Counted from the stretch's first letter, positions 42,170-56,725 are shown. The stretch: DNA of 64,000 nucleotides from Pleurodeles waltl (GCF_031143425.1 NC_090445.1:1195888691-1195952690); one strand, 5' to 3'. Numbers and translations: made by a program. The notes: generated by a model not told the origin, from the sequence alone.

Positions 42170-45100
42170 TATCATCTCTGCTAGGGGCCTAATTGTTTGG
42201 GTAAAAAAAGTCACTGAATTGTAAAATAAAGAGGCTTCCTGGAACTTCATCCAATCTGCTTGGCCTTTCTTTAAGCAAATACAATAATTGTGTTTATCTT
42301 TCTAATGTTTACAATAGGCCTGTAGATGCCAAAAAGGAAATCACCCACCCTTGTGCTCTAAGACAAGGTGCTTTCCCTCCTGAAGCATCTGTGATAATTG
42401 GAGGTGACTTCAAACTGACATTCAAACCATTAGATAACTGTGAATTGAACTTAACTGATGAGGAAGATGCCATAAGGCAAATACCCAAACTTGGCATTTC
42501 CCAAGCTTACCAACTGTTGGGTATCACCGGAGATGAGGGTTAAGAGCATGCAATGGTAGATCTCTGCCCAATCAGGATGGAGTCAACCCTTTTAAGCGCC
42601 TGATTCATGAGTAGAATGGATTGTATACTTCTATCTCTAAGTGATATGACTGGGCTAATAGCTCCTGGAGCCAGGATGATAAAACGTAGCCTCTTGGCAA
42701 ACACCATCCTCTCAAACAACAAAAAAGCTTTAAAATGGGAGTAAGTTGACCTTATAAAACAGGTTTACCTAAAGGTAGGTGGTACACTGGAACAAATAAA
42801 CCATTTATTAGATCAGTGTGCTGCTTCCAACTCCATATTAACGGTCCACAAGGAACTGTTTGTAAGTCTTAGGGATCTTCTCTCGAGAGAACCCAAGAAA
42901 ATACCCAATAATATTTCTAAAACACACCCTTAGTATACCACACAGAGCAGATTTGCAAAATCCTCCCCATTTAAATCCATTAATTCTAGACATCAGGGTG
43001 GTATCTCCCAGGCATGCAAAAATACGAGGAAACATTAGCCCATGCCAGACTTTATTGGGAGAATGAGGATTAGATAGATGTGGTGCATGCAGCCAAAATG
43101 GGAGACTCAAAGTCTTTTGGGGTAATCATTGCACACTGCAGTCGTTTTACAGTTTCCCCAATAGCTTCTACTGTTCAACCGCATAGGTGGGTTGAGCACT
43201 TTGAGAAGCTGTATTCTGATTCTAATTGTGGAGCTGGGGATAATGGGCCAGACGGCCTGAGTCAAACCAACTATCCAAGGCAATTAAAACTCCTTGAGAT
43301 TTCAAGCACAGATTCTCTTAGGGTCCTAAAATCAATTATCCCTGAAAAGGCTCCAGGACAGGACTGTATTCTAGTCGATCTGAGCCCGATATTTGGGACC
43401 CTTATCTTGATACTCTTTCAAGGGCAATCATCAAAGGAACCCCTATACGAAAATCATGGCAGAGTGCCAAAATTGTCCAGTACCCAAGAAGGGGTCGTGG
43501 GGTGATCCCGGAAATTATAGCTCTATTAGTTTAATAGCTTGACCTCAGAAGATCTTCTGTTGGCAACTCATATAGAAATAAACAGACAGGGCCCTATGGA
43601 ACCACATTTTTTTCAGATCTCCAAGCAGGCTTTAAGCCAAAAACCAGTAGACTCACACAAATACTGAGATTCAGTATGATATACCTGAAAGCAGTATCAT
43701 GAGGAAAAGGTCGCCCCTACATTATTTTTATAGATTTAAGTCAGCATTTGACACAGTTCCTTGTAGACAACTGGGAGATCTTAGGTAGTATGGGAATACC
43801 GGCGAGAATCTTAGATATCCTTATAAGACTCCATGACGACATCTATGCATGTGTCAGGTATGGAAAGAATGGGGAACAGTCCTATTCCTTTATGAATGAG
43901 AGGGGAGTCCGTCAGGATTGTTTTCTAGCCCAAACACTTTTGTCCTTGTTTATTAATGATTTGCTTGAGGTTCTTAATTTCACAACAACGATACACCTAA
44001 AGTTGGCTCCACTAAAATATCCACATTATTATTTGCAGATGACACCCTCATATCAAAAACTCCTGCTGGCCCCCAGGCTTTTTTAACCCGATTTTTTTTG
44101 TTTTGCACTGAATGAGGCCTAGAGTTTAATAGAAGCAAACAAAATCTATGCCGCTAAATCCATAGAGATCTACGCAAGCATGAATTTTAGTGCAAAACTT
44201 ACCTCTTGAGCAAGTACACGATTTTGTCTATCTAGGGGTGAGATTGTCCTACAATTTTAGTTGTAAGGCCGAGACAAGTAAGAGTGCGCTCAAGTTACAA
44301 CAAAAGACTTAGGCGAACCTCAAGATAGGCAAGAAAATGAAATAAAAAAAATAATCCCCTGCCATAGAGATTTGTAAAGTGAAAGCAAAAAGCTCAGCTA
44401 TCTACGGTGCTAAACTCCGGGGTCATTCAGGCACTAACAAGCTCACAGTGGTGGAAAAAAGATTTCTTAAGCACTTAACTGATCTCCCGCAAAGCACGCC
44501 ATCCCTTCCTCTGCTGCAAAATATGGGATTATACCCAATCTCCCTCACTGTGCAAATGAGACCCCGGTTGTTCTAGATTAGGCTCTGGTCTACTCCAGAA
44601 CTGAAATCTTATAGATTTCCACTCAGGAAATGTCTAGGCTTAAGGGGCCATCTAAGAATTATATAGCTGTCTTATATAAAGAAAATGTCTTATACTCTTG
44701 GCCTTGACTCCCTCTCGGATAACCCGGATGAAGCTGCACAGATTCCAAGGCAACTCATCAAAGACATGTGTTGGGATTACCTCTGGGACGAAAAGGTTAA
44801 AATCTGTAAACCAGGCAGCCTGACTGATCAATTCCATGACTATAACAACACCCCCATCTACGAAGTTTCCTTTGATGTCGATTAAGGTTCCCTGCCACGA
44901 CAACTTTATCTACAATGTAGATACAGACTCTTCCAATTCACATGTTTATTATTAGTTGGGGAGATAATATTGGGCCAAGTAGGGTATGTCCGGCATGTAA
45001 CTTTGCCCTTGAAACTACACCTCATTTTTATACCCATCTGTACTGCTTATAGGGTCCCACGTACAAAGTGGATTATACCTGTGTACCACCTTCTAGGAGT

Positions 45101-45180
45101 GAGGAAATATGAGGTAGCACTAAGAATCCTGAAGTCTGACATAAGTGGTGAAATTCCTGCATGCTGCCTGGCTCATTAGA
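42170..45180 (+). pseudogene. Decayed LINE ORF2, relative of the 8.6-15.3 kb LINE
   Basis: Pieces match the intact ORF2 at 8,782-12,285 in order. Near 42,190 LIVWVKK matches LIIWVRQ. Near 42,400 IIGGDFK and LTDEEDAIRQIPKLGI match the GDFN region. Near 42,780-42,930 a linker ends in REPKK. EKAPGQD occurs near 43,345. A run at 43,748-44,086 has the GVRQDC motif (GVRQGC in the intact copy) and then FADD at 44,032-44,043. SAIYGAKLRGHS occurs at 44,391. Many frameshifts and stops make it inactive. The level of decay shows the family was already active long before the intact copy inserted. Confidence 0.85.
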
Positions 45181-46090
45181 AAATGATTCCTGGAGAACTC
45201 CGTTTGTAAATCCTTACTTTAGTGTCTGATAGACATCTAGCATTCCAGTAGGAACCTCTGAGATGTATATAGCCTGCTAGCCCATGCAAATATGAACTGC
45301 CTCAGCTATTTAGGAGTAATGTTCTCTCTTCGTTATATACACGTGGAACTGGTTTTCTTTTCTAATATTAGAATGTATTATGATGAATGCATTTATCTAT
45401 CCTGGTTAAATACACGTGGAACTGGTTTTCATTTCTAATATTAGGATGTATTAAGAACAAAGTTTGATTCTTCAATATTTTCCATTTTTTTCATGGTACT
45501 TGATCTATACCATAGGGTTTTTTTGCATTTGGAATTTTAACTTGTGTCGCTCTACATTTTTTCGAAACGTTTCTTCGACTGGCTACTTTGCACAGAAGGA
45601 CACAGAACGAATAAATCACTCCATAAAAATGTTATAACATGAGCAGTGAATTAAGCTTTTCTAGCGTGCTAAGTGTATGTTGTGTTTTACTGTCTGATTG
45701 ATTTATGGATATGAAATCCGAAATAAACAGTTTTGATGATAGAAAAAGGGCTACTCGCGTAGCCTCTCTGCTCCCACTGAGTCACACAGTGGTATGTTAC
45801 CACTTGGCAACAAGGTTCACTATAATTTTTAATTTGCTTGTCAGTGGAAGGTGGACACATGAATGACATGGTCAAGGTGGGCACATGAATGACATGGTCA
45901 AACCGCTCCTGGTTAATTAGAGTGTGTCGGTTCAGGTTGGACAAGCTGGAGACATTACTTAGCAGTGAGTCTGAACGCAATTAATTGACAATATTAAAGC
46001 AATGAGAACATATCAGTAAAGAAACTGGAAAGCGACTAATACACCCAATATCTGACATGTAAGAAGAAATTAAATCTAAGAGACACTTAT
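45181..46090. other. LINE relic tail and unique sequence with small tandem repeats
   Basis: A 73-bp tandem duplication lies at about 45,337-45,460 ('acacgtggaactggtttt' twice), and a 27-bp duplication at 45,848-45,901 ('acatgaatgacatggtcaa' twice). An AATAAA occurs near 45,722. No gene. Confidence 0.5.
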
Positions 46091-46094
46091 CATG

Positions 46095-46325
46095 ACAGCT
46101 GAGCAGCAAAGAATGAGGCAGTCAAGATTGTGTATCTCAGTTTTGATGATCAAGGAGGACTGGGATTGATGGATTAGTGGACTGGGGAGGAAAAGGAGGG
46201 GAGTATATGTCTGAGGTTCATGTGGTTCATGGGAGGTGTATTTGTTACACTTCTTCATTATTGTTGATTGGCTGCTGATAGAAATACAGTAAAGCAAGAG
46301 AAGCATAATCAGAGCCTCCAGACTT
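46095..46325 (-). repeat. Interspersed repeat C, copy 2 (inverted)
   Basis: Reverse complement of 28,628-28,830. Shared blocks include 'ttcatgtggttcatg' and 'gaggaaaaggaggggagtatatg'. No function assigned. Confidence 0.65.
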
Positions 46326-46329
46326 GATG

Positions 46330-49300
46330 CAGATTCTACAATGCACCTAGTTTCCCAGCTTTAAATCTCTGCTGGAAGTGGAACCCTTGCAGTGGAAAAA
46401 ACAGGTCTACAATTAACACTGTTGTATCTTTTAGACTTCAGTCTGAGATCCCAAAAGACACAATGCCACAAAATTGCCCTACAGAAATCCTGGAGGCCAT
46501 TTGGAGTCAGGCAGAAGTAGGTGACCTGACGAACATCAGCATGTGTCCTCTCTGCTGGACTTACGGTTCCCCAACCTTGTTAACCAGATGAGGAGCCACT
46601 TGGCTTCAGATATTCTTTGCTGGCAGTCCAGCCACTATAGAACCGCTGTCAGATATGCTTTTGAAGGCCTCCCTCATTTAGAATGGGTTTCCAACACTGA
46701 TTTTTCTTGCCTGTGATTGTGATGTAAGGCATGAGTGTCCAGGCATGAAGCTAATATAAAGTCTCTTACACACTGTGAGATAGCATGCAGAAGGTCACGG
46801 ATGTATTGTTTACCTTGAGAAACAACCTCATTCTTTCAGGATTTGTCCTGAAAAACATAAAAATGCCAACCAAGATGCAGTAACATAGTGGCCCACGTGG
46901 CATTAGCATTTTCTCAGAAAAAGCCCCCATCGTTTCAGTGATAGCACACTTGCTGACAAAACTCCCACTAACTAGCTAGAACTCAAACTATGTTGGGTTT
47001 GACTGGCCTTTGGTGGGCCATTGGAAGCAATGCCTCAGCCATTGCAGCAGCTTAAAGGCTAGCCAGGAAACTTCTTCCAGTTAGGTGAAGGCTGCCAAAG
47101 CAGGTCCAAAAAAGGAAATGTCTCTTTACCAACCAAGCAAGAAGAGGTCGAAAGTGCTGGTAAAAAACTGCTTAAGAGAAATATTAAAAATATCTTGGGC
47201 CTAACATATTGGTCTGCATGTGTCTGTTATTTGAAAATCAGGCATAGCTTAACAAAAGACCAAGCTCCTTCAGTAACCTAATTGTAGTAGCCACAACCAG
47301 TAAGGCAGTACTAAAGGTTAGAATCTTTCTATCAACTTTACCTAAGGGTTGTAAGGGATGAACCTGTAACACTTTCATCATGAGTAGTAAGTCTTAAGAT
47401 GGAACTCCATCCACATTAAGAAGAGGAGCTACTGTAGAGCCCTTAAAGAGGCATATTGATGAAAACATGCTACATGAAATGTCTTCCTATGGGTACATAA
47501 CTATCCTCTTTTGGAGCCCTTTATATCTCAGAGTATACATGCCCAAACCTTCAACAATTGGAATATTTAAAATGAACACCATGATAAAGCACTCACAATG
47601 TGCCCCTCCCACCATCCCAGAGGAACACTGCTTGTCATCAGCTGAAAGCATCATAGTACTGCAAGATCCTCTGCTACCTCCCCAGATAGCCAGTTTCTGT
47701 AGAAGCCTTCCACTCAGTCTCCGTACCAAACCTCAAAGGTTGTCTGAGGGGTGAAATTAACTTGTAGAACCACCAGGAATGCATGGACTTTGTGTCAGGT
47801 GTTACAGAAAGTAACAACTATTTACACTAACAGAGGAAACCAATGCTTTTAATATGGGAGTATTAATAGTATGTTTGCTGGCCCTGTTTTGCATACCTGT
47901 TCTGCCTTTGAAATCAAGAGAAATTGAAGAAAATGCTGCAACAGTCCTTTTGACCATGCAAGGGATGTTAGATTTTTTTCTACACCTTCTGAAATTGAGA
48001 AACTGCAGAAAAAACTGAGACCTGTACATTCTCAATGTCCAGACCTGTACAACTGAACACTAAATAATGAACATTTAGAAGCTTTTGATACGAACATCTC
48101 ATATCAACTGCAAATCTTAAAGTTTAAGGTATCCAGGCACCTGGACCTGCTGCTTGATGATTTATTTATGCTTGAGTCACCATGTTTTTATTCTAACCAG
48201 TATTGGTCTCTGGTCCGGATCTCGAGAAAAGCCATACATGACTGCCTCAAACGCTGACCAAATGAAATAATTCATACTCTCGTCTTTGTACTAATGCACC
48301 TCAGCCATGTTCATGTATAGTCATGCATCTGTACCTTACTTCTGGCATTACTGTCACTATGACATTTTGACGGTGGTTCAGTGGGATTCATTTTCTAAGG
48401 CTGGCCAGATTTTGTCACGGATATAGAGCGCTTCTTACAAAGTTAACAACTGGTAGTCTGTGCTAAAAGTAATGTGACCCCCTGTGTGGATGGCTAACTA
48501 ATGGTCTTTTGTAGAACGTGGCCCACAGCACATCGGAATCTGACATGGACACCCAATCATGTCTGCACTGCTCATATTTGGTGTGCAACAAGGATGTAAG
48601 CAGTTCCCTTATCTTAAATGTTCTCTACATCAGCACTGGAAAAAAACCCTGCATGATATAAAATCAGGGATTTTGTGAAACAAAACTGCATAAAGGGCCC
48701 AAGCAGGACAAAGTTTAGATACTTGTCAAACATTCATCTGGAAGTAACTTCCTGTCTAGATAGTAACACTTCCTGCTAGTACAACAGCACCAATAGCGGT
48801 GGCAGATTTTTTGTAAAGATACTATAAAACTAACACAGCAGGAAAGATGAGTAGTAGTGAATGCCCAGATTAGCAAACTACAGGAACATTTGAGGGTGAT
48901 GCTGATTTGGCATATGGTGATAACTATCCATCAATTTATTTGGCTCTAGAAAGTCTCCTGAGTAGGTAGCAACCTAACCTTCTGTTTAATTTCCATTTAG
49001 AAGATAACTGTTTGGCTATACTGATTCCCCCTCTTCAGATCAAGCATTATATAAAACCCTAAATGACTTTGAGCACGATAAACATCATTCAATATGATCA
49101 CAATGACTTGTTCTGATGACACTTCCTTAACTGATTTGTTATACAGAAGACCGGATTTTCTCTTGTAGAGCTTGTGTCATCTCTATGTCTCCAGGCCAAA
49201 GTCTGAGAATCGCTCTCAATGCAAGGGAAAGGTCATACATATTATCTCTGTTCAGGCCATATGCCGAACCAGTAGTTTATAAATACATTACGAACATGGC

Positions 49301-51568
49301 TCCTGGAAGAACGGTAGTCTCACTCCTAGCTAGTGGAAGTGCAAGTCTTCTTCTCTAGAGTCAGGAATGCTTCTTGTGTTCAGTGAAGAGTCCACAATTT
49401 GCCTGACAAACCCTGTCAGTCAGTATTCACCTCAAACATCATTATTTGTCTTCTCCATACAGAGGACTGCCTACTTGTCTCCTCCTAGAAGGCATACATT
49501 TCAGTGGATACACTGGAAATTTTGAATATTCATCAAGACACAGGCACACTTCTCCAAAGTAGTTGTGTATCTTGTCCTGTAATAAGTCTAAAAAAAATTA
49601 ATGTTTAAAACTGATGTTTTCTCGGCTGACTCTTTAAGACACTCTTACTTACAGAAGTCTTCACAGAGACCCCTTCTACCAATGTCAAGGCTCTTCCTCT
49701 ATCAAAGGAGAAGGGAGTGGGCATTGTATGCAATGTATGTCTGGGAGCAAAATGTCAAATGAGATCCAATGTTACGTTTAGGACCACATCCACCTTACTG
49801 CTGGAATCTGCTGTGCAGAGTTGTCACCCAACACAAATGGTTTACCTTTGACACTAGAAAGAAGCAAGTCAGTATACATGGTCCGTGCCATTGACTCATC
49901 TGTCTCAAGTAAGGGGTGCAACCAAACCACAAAGTGGGGCACCATGATTATCTCTAGATCCTTAAGTTCTCTCATAAACTCATCTTTCACAGAATAATGA
50001 AGAGTAAGACCTGTCTTGGTTTGAGGCCAGGACTGACACAAGACAGGATAATGCATGATCATGTAACAATTACCATTAATATCTTCCCAAATAAGGAAAA
50101 TTCCTATTTCATTGTATAAAGAAGGTTTGGTAGCTTTTTTTTACCTTACTTTACCCCAGCAATCTCTTATGCTAAATTTGTAATACAGAGTGTAATTATG
50201 AAGCAAAGTACTTGAGAATACCTCCTTGGCACTTCACCTTGGCATTATACGTGAGTGCCCAATATTGTGAATTGAACATTGATAAACAGCATTTCTATTT
50301 TGGGTCTCTTCTGAGGCTTCTCACAGTCATCCATCACCTAGGATTGGACAGTGTGGTTTCTAAGACCTAGTCTTGATGTGAGAAAAATCAAAAATGGTGA
50401 TCCCCTGTCTCACCATGCAAAGCTCTCAAATTACTTCCAGGTTCATCCTAGGCACTCCAATTTGAACCCCTAGCTATGAAAGAAATCTCTTGCCCTGAGT
50501 CAACACCTGGCCCAGATATCCTGCAGGGCATGGCTCTGTTGGGGCTCCTAGACCTAACTACTGGGTAAGAAAAGAGCTGCAGAACATATTCAGTAACAGA
50601 TGGCCCCACTTTTTTGGTCCATTCCTCTCAATCTAGGCCGTGTTTAGCGAGTCTTCTGAAGTCGCAGCTGCAGAGCAAAATCTGCAAAAGGTGTAAATGA
50701 AGTGCAGTCCAAACAGGAAATCGAAAATCATGCTTAGTTTCGGAAGCAGACGAATGTATCCTCTACTTCCTATATCTATGCTCTGTATAGCTATGGATGA
50801 ACTTACACTGAGATGAGTGCATTACCAGAGTGAGACTTATGGTAATTTGGAAATAAAAAATGCCTATTAATTCAAACAGAGTTTATGTGGTTGGACCTGA
50901 ACAGCTTACATAAAAATAATCGTGGGATTCCAGAAATAAAATGAATTTCTTTACATGCATTTCTTAAAGTTATTTGTCTATGAAAGATGATGATGTGGCT
51001 AGAATCAGCGATCTTGCGATGAGTAGTTTAGGTTTCACTGCTTTTTCTTTCAAGTACTTGTTATTTACATTTGCGATAAGTTTAAGTGTCTGTGCAGTCT
51101 TTCGAAACTGAACAACTGTGATGTTTCTGACTGAAGTACCTTCATGTTGATTTTGTAGTTTTCTTCTAATTTTGTTTTCAGTGTGAGTGTGTTTAGCAAA
51201 ACATTGATCATTGGTCATGCGATTGATTGATGTGAGATTTAATGGGTAGTGATCTATAACTGAATATAAAGTCATGGTGTAGTTGGTCTTTCCTATGAAT
51301 AAGTGTGATTGTCTAAGACAGAGATTCTGGAATTCATTTTTGTTGCAGCTACACGTGTATGACTAGACTAGTTATATATTTTAAATAGTTTGTGGTGGCA
51401 CCTATTTGCATTCGTGATTTTGAAGGTGTTAACGCTGAAGTTATTAATGAGTTTATTAATGAATATTCATGTATTTTGAGAGTTGGATTTGCGTAGAAAA
51501 TGTATTAACGTAGAGAAAAATAATGTACACATTTGAAGGTGGGCAGCAATGTTTACGAAGTATATTTA
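46330..51568. other. 5.2 kb without a recognised gene
   Basis: Scattered short ORFs, of which 49,778-50,062 minus (94 aa) and 47,467-47,754 plus (95 aa) are the longest. Neither shows a motif I can name. The base composition and lack of simple repeats suggest an old, decayed repeat or unique intergenic or intronic DNA. No match to other parts of the window was seen. Confidence 0.4.
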
Positions 51569-52511
51569 TTAACCCCTTCGCTGCCAGGCCTTTTCCCCAC
51601 TCATCTGCCAGGTCTCTTTTTGGCTATTTGGGGCGGTTCCCACTTAGGCCCTCATAACTTTTTGTCCACATAAGCTACCCTCGACAAATTTCGACCTTTT
51701 TCCCAACATCCTACGGATTCTAGAGGTACCCAGAGTTTGAAGAAATGGGAAAAAAAGGGCTGCAGAAGAAGGCTTGTGGTTTTTCCTTGAAAATGGCATC
51801 AACAAAGGGTTTGCGGTGCTAAAATCACCATCTTCCCAGCTTTCAGGAACAGGCAGAGTTGAATAAGAAAACCACATTTTTCAGCACAATTTTTGCATTA
51901 TATTGGGACATGCCCCATTTTTACTATTTTTCTGTACTTTCAGCCTCCTTCCAGTTAGTGACTGAAAAGGGTGTGAAACCAATGCTGGATCCCAGACAGC
52001 TAAAGATTTCTGAAAAGTAGACACAATTATTAATTCAGCATGGGGTCATTTATGTAGTTCTTTCAAGGTTTTCCTACAGAAAGTAACAGTTAAAATAAAA
52101 AAATATTGAAATTGAGGTGAAAAAAAACAGTCATTTGTCTCCACATTTTACTCTGTAACGTTTTCCTGCAATGTCAGATTTTCTAAAGCAATATCCCATT
52201 ATGTCTGTCGGACTCCTCTGGATGCAGGGATATATAGGGCTTGTAGGTTCATTAATAACTCTAGGTACCCAGAGCCAATAAAGAAGCTGCACCTTGCAAT
52301 GTTTTTTTTTTTGATAAACAGTTTTTATTGTTTTCAGGGGAAAGGGTAAGGGGAGAAAAAGGGTACAGAGCAGAGGACACATGCATCATATGGGATTCCA
52401 TCATCCGCTTATTTCCAGTAGTAGTATTAACAATCAACAGCACTACGGACCACAAAGCGTACAACACTTCAGGACCTATTACAACATTCTTTTCTGTGTT
52501 CATCTTCCGGT

Positions 52512-55500
52512 CTATATCAATAATTCTAACCATCTTCCCCATATTCTCTCATATTTCTGTGGACATCCCCTGGATTTAAATACCAGTTTTTCTTGATTAG
52601 CACACCAATCAACCCCCCTTTTCCACTTCCGGAGTGATGGGCCTTCGGGGAAAATCCAGGCCGCAGCAATATCTCTCTTGGCAACCAGCAGGGCTGTGGC
52701 AGCCAGGGCACGCTTTGCGCGTGTTCCCCCCATCTCTTCCATAACTCCTAATAGGACTAATTTCGTGGAATTTTGTACCTCTTGTCACAGGGCCCTTTCC
52801 AGTTCTTGGATCACTTTATCCCAGTATTTCTGTATCACTTGGCAGGACCATACCATGTGGAAAAAGTTAGCTGTTTCGCTCGGGCATCGTGGACATTTGG
52901 CGGAGGGACGGAGTCCCGCCCTGTGTAGTCTGGACGGAGTCAGGTAAGCTCTGTATAAATAATAGAATTGCACTACACGAAGTCTAGCTGACACCGCCAG
53001 CACCTTAGGCGTCATCAAGGCCTCCCTCCATTCCGTCTCATCCAGGGCCCGATCCATGACTCCCATCTGGTCATAACTGAACTTAAGCTACCGGGGGTGT
53101 TGTTAATTAGAGTTTTGTAGATTTGAGACATACCCTTCCCTTCTAGGTTCCCGATGAGCAGTTTGGCTTCGAGTGGATTAAATTCTGGTATGGATCCCGC
53201 CGTGGGTAGATGCACCCTCATGGCGTGTCTTAGTTGGAGATATCTGAAGAATTGTGTCTGGTGTAGCTGGAAGTCTACCTGTAGGTCTGGAAATGATTTC
53301 ATGGTTCCCCTTCTCCATACGTCTCCCACCAGGGAAATGCCTAGTAGGTCCCACTCTGTGAATCCCTCCAGTGCTGCAGGGGCGCTCAGCCATTTCCCCC
53401 TCCACAGCGGAGTCTGAAGAGTCACAACGGCGTTCCATTGGGTATGCCGCAGTGCGTCGCGCCACGCCAGAAAAAACGCCCTAGTTATTTCTTCCATGTC
53501 ACTGGGAAGTGGTGATCTGTACAGTATGTCAAGAATACGTGGGAAACCTAAAATCCCCAGTTCCGTCCGATAGGCCGGGTCGTCTCAACCCCCAGCGAAC
53601 CAGTCGTGGATCACAATCAGTTGGGTGGCTAAATAATATAGGTAGGGGTTCGAGGCGCCCAAGGCCCCGTCATACACCCCTCTTTGGCAGTGTTGTGATG
53701 CTACTCGGTGTCTGGCACCTCTCCAAAGGAAACGTCCTGTGACACTTTCAAGATTTCTGAACCAGGAGTGCGGGATTGGGAGGGGGAAGTTCTAAAAAAT
53801 TTATAGGAGCATTGGCAAGATCATCATCTTATATAGGGCTACTCTGCGAATCACATTTAGTGGTAAGGTTTGCCATCTCAGCAGATCTGTTTTGTCACAT
53901 GTTAGCAACGGGGACAGATTTTTGGCCCACGTCATTTCAGGTAGGAGAGATATCCAGATGCCCAGATATTTAAAACTAAGCCTGCGTAGGGGTATTGTAT
54001 TTTTCAATCAAAGCAGTCGCGTGAACTCGCCAGCGGGATCTGGGCTGATTTGGCAGAGTTCATCTTGAGCCCCGACGCCTGTTCGTATTGTTGTAGGAGG
54101 TAGAGACTTCTCGGTCCCGTTATACTGGGTTCTTCCATGCACAACAGGACGTCATCGGTGTATAACGCTATTCTATCTTCTCGGGAGGGATCCCATTTCC
54201 AGCCGTGGTATAATGAGTCTGTTCTAATCATCTGGGCCAGAGGTTCAATGGCTGGGGTGAATAGGAGGGGGGACAAGGGGCAACCCTGCCATGTGCCTCT
54301 GCGAACCTCGAAAGTGGAGGATAAAACCACGTTGACCTGTACGCAGGCCATAGGGTTGTGTATAATGCCTGGACCAGACGGTGGAATCTCGGGTCCATAC
54401 CCACGCGTTGGAGCACCAAGAATAGGAATCCCCAATCAACTGAATCAAAGGCTTTTTCGAAGTTAATAAGTAGGAGGGCAAGATCTCGGGGTATTCGGTG
54501 TCTTTCGGCCAGGGCTACATGTAATCGACGGATACAGTGTTGTGTACTGCAGGTTGCCATAAACCCACATTGATCTGGATGAACTAGTTGCGGAAAGACC
54601 CTTTTGAGGCGGGCAGCGAGGATGGAGGCAAAAATTTAATTTTCGGTATTAATCCGTGATATCGGCCTGTAATCCGCTCAGTGTAGTGAGAGAGGTTGGG
54701 TTTTGGTAAGCACTACGATCGTGGCGGTGTCTAGCTCTCGGGGTAAGCATCCGTCTTTCTCTACCTCTGCAAAAAGGCACGGCACATGTGGAGTTAAGTC
54801 CTCCTTAAATGTTTTATAATACTGCGAGGGGAATCCATCGGGCCCAGGCGTCTTGCCCGTACCTAAAGCAGAGACAGCTACCCCAATTTCCTTTGTGCTG
54901 TTGGGTTCTTCTAGGGTCTGTATTTCTGCCACGGGTAGTGATGTGAGGGAAATTTCATCTAATAGTCGGCTGGCCTGATAGAGGTCTATTTGTGTAGATG
55001 CCTGGTATAGTGTGCGGTAGTAACTGGCAAAGGCGTTTGCAATTTCGGGGTGGCTTGTAATGAGGTTTTCTTCCCCGTCATAGATTTCGGGGACAATTCT
55101 TGAGGAATGATGTCGGGAGACCAGCCAGTATAGCATTTTCCCCGTTTTGTCCCCCCACCCATAGATTTTCCCCATGCTGGCCCTCCATATGTGTTTTGCA
55201 ACCTCTAGGGATTGATCTCGGATTTCTTCCCGGATTAGGAGGAGTTGGCGTGTCACCCCCTCGCTTGGGTTTTTGGCGTTTTCTTTTTCAAGGCACGTTG
55301 CTCGAAGCTCTAGCTGTGCAATTTGCTGGGTTTTGGTACGTTCTTGGATTCGTATCAAATTTTTAGCCGTGCCTCGTAACACTGCCTTGCCCACTGCCCA
55401 TAGCACACCTATTGAGGTCACTGGCCCTTCGTTTAGTTGAAAGTATTCTCTTTGTGCCTGTTGCAGCTGTTCTGTGTAGTTTTTATCTTGGAGGTATCAC

Positions 55501-56245
55501 GCATTTAGCCGCCACATAGGACGGGACCGAGACAGAGTGGGGCCTATGATAAACTTGAGTGGGGCGTGGTCAGCGACTCCTATGGCTAGTATTTCAATGT
55601 GTGAAAGGGCGGTACAGTCTGTGCTTGGGAGCAGTACCAGGTCTATTCTGGATTGTGAGCCATGGACCGCCGAAGTGTGAGTAAATTGTCGCTGTCTTGG
55701 GTGTCAGACCTGCCAGGCATCACAGAGACCCGTCATGGAGAGCCATCCAGTGATTCCCGTAGCTGATGTATGTCTATATGTGGAGAGTGGACCGGTTACA
55801 TCTAAAGTTGGGTCTGGGGTCACGTTGAAGTCACCTCCCAGCATAGTGATTCCTGGGGGTAGGTCTGAAAGTAGTTTAGTTAGGGCCTGGAGAGTTCCAT
55901 TTATTAGGGAGGGAGGAGCATATACACTATGTTGATCGTGGCCCCCTCAACTTTGCCGGTGATGGCCACATAACGTCCCTGGCTGTCTCTCCATATCTGG
56001 ATGTGTGTCATGGGGAATGTACGGTGTAGTAATATGGCTACCCCTCGTGATCCGCGTGCAAACCCAGCATGGTATACCCTATCAAATGCCCAGGCTAAAA
56101 AGGGGCAGTTTTCACCTAGGAGATGTGTTTCTTGCAGCAGGAGAATATATGGTCGGTATCTATGTATAAAGGCGAACACTGCAGTGCGTTTAATCTTATC
56201 AAGGAGACCATTGAGGTTCCATGAGATAACTTGTGTTCGATTCAT
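52512..56245 (-). pseudogene. L1 ORF2, endonuclease / reverse transcriptase, inactive
   Basis: Ordered pieces of an L1 ORF2 in several frames. 56,245-55,904 is the endonuclease start (SWNLNG, LQETHL). 55,421-54,678 is the connector into the reverse transcriptase (GKTPGPDGFPSQYYK). 54,560-54,004 is the palm (INFEKAFDSVDW, then YTDD where YADD is normal). 53,497-52,785 is the C-terminal region, ending in the zinc knuckle CX2CX8HX4C (CPRC…H…C near 52,870-52,925). 52,742-52,512 is a final piece. The endonuclease middle (55,900-55,420) contains stops. The YTDD change alone would be expected to impair activity. Confidence 0.88.
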
Positions 56246-56725
56246 GTAGGTGTGTGATTGTGAAAAAGATTTTTATAGTTGATATCATACCTCCTCATTA
56301 TTAGGCCCAGAAACTTTGAAACGTCTGTTTTTTCGCCCTTGCCGCCTTGGAGTGTGTGTCCCCAGTGTGTCGACTATGTCTCTGCGTTCCCTGCTCTGTG
56401 AACTAACAAATAAGCATGAACATTGTACTAGCATAAAAATCATAACATTGGCCTCTGAAACTGGGCCTAAACTCCCTTGCCCCCAACTCCCGCCCCTCCC
56501 CATACTTCCCCCCAGAAGAAGCATCTGTCGCCCATATGTGCTACCTCAGTCTTAGAACTGGTGAGGTGAACCGTCAACTGGTAGGGCAGTGGTAGTGGTA
56601 GTGGTGGTGGACCCCTCCATAGTATTGAATCAAATGTGAGTGCTCTATAAACAGTAAGCAATCAGAGATGGCATAGCGTTTGCTCTCCCGATAGTCTTGT
56701 CTAGAAAAGTTATTAATTTGCAGGA
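56246..56725 (-). other. L1 spacer between ORF1 and ORF2
   Basis: About 480 bp between the ORF1 stop and the ORF2 ATG, longer than in mammalian L1. No motif recognised. Confidence 0.5.

Noticed and set aside
49778..50062. 94-aa minus-strand ORF as a host exon
   Set aside because: No splice context, motif or neighbouring coding piece supports it.
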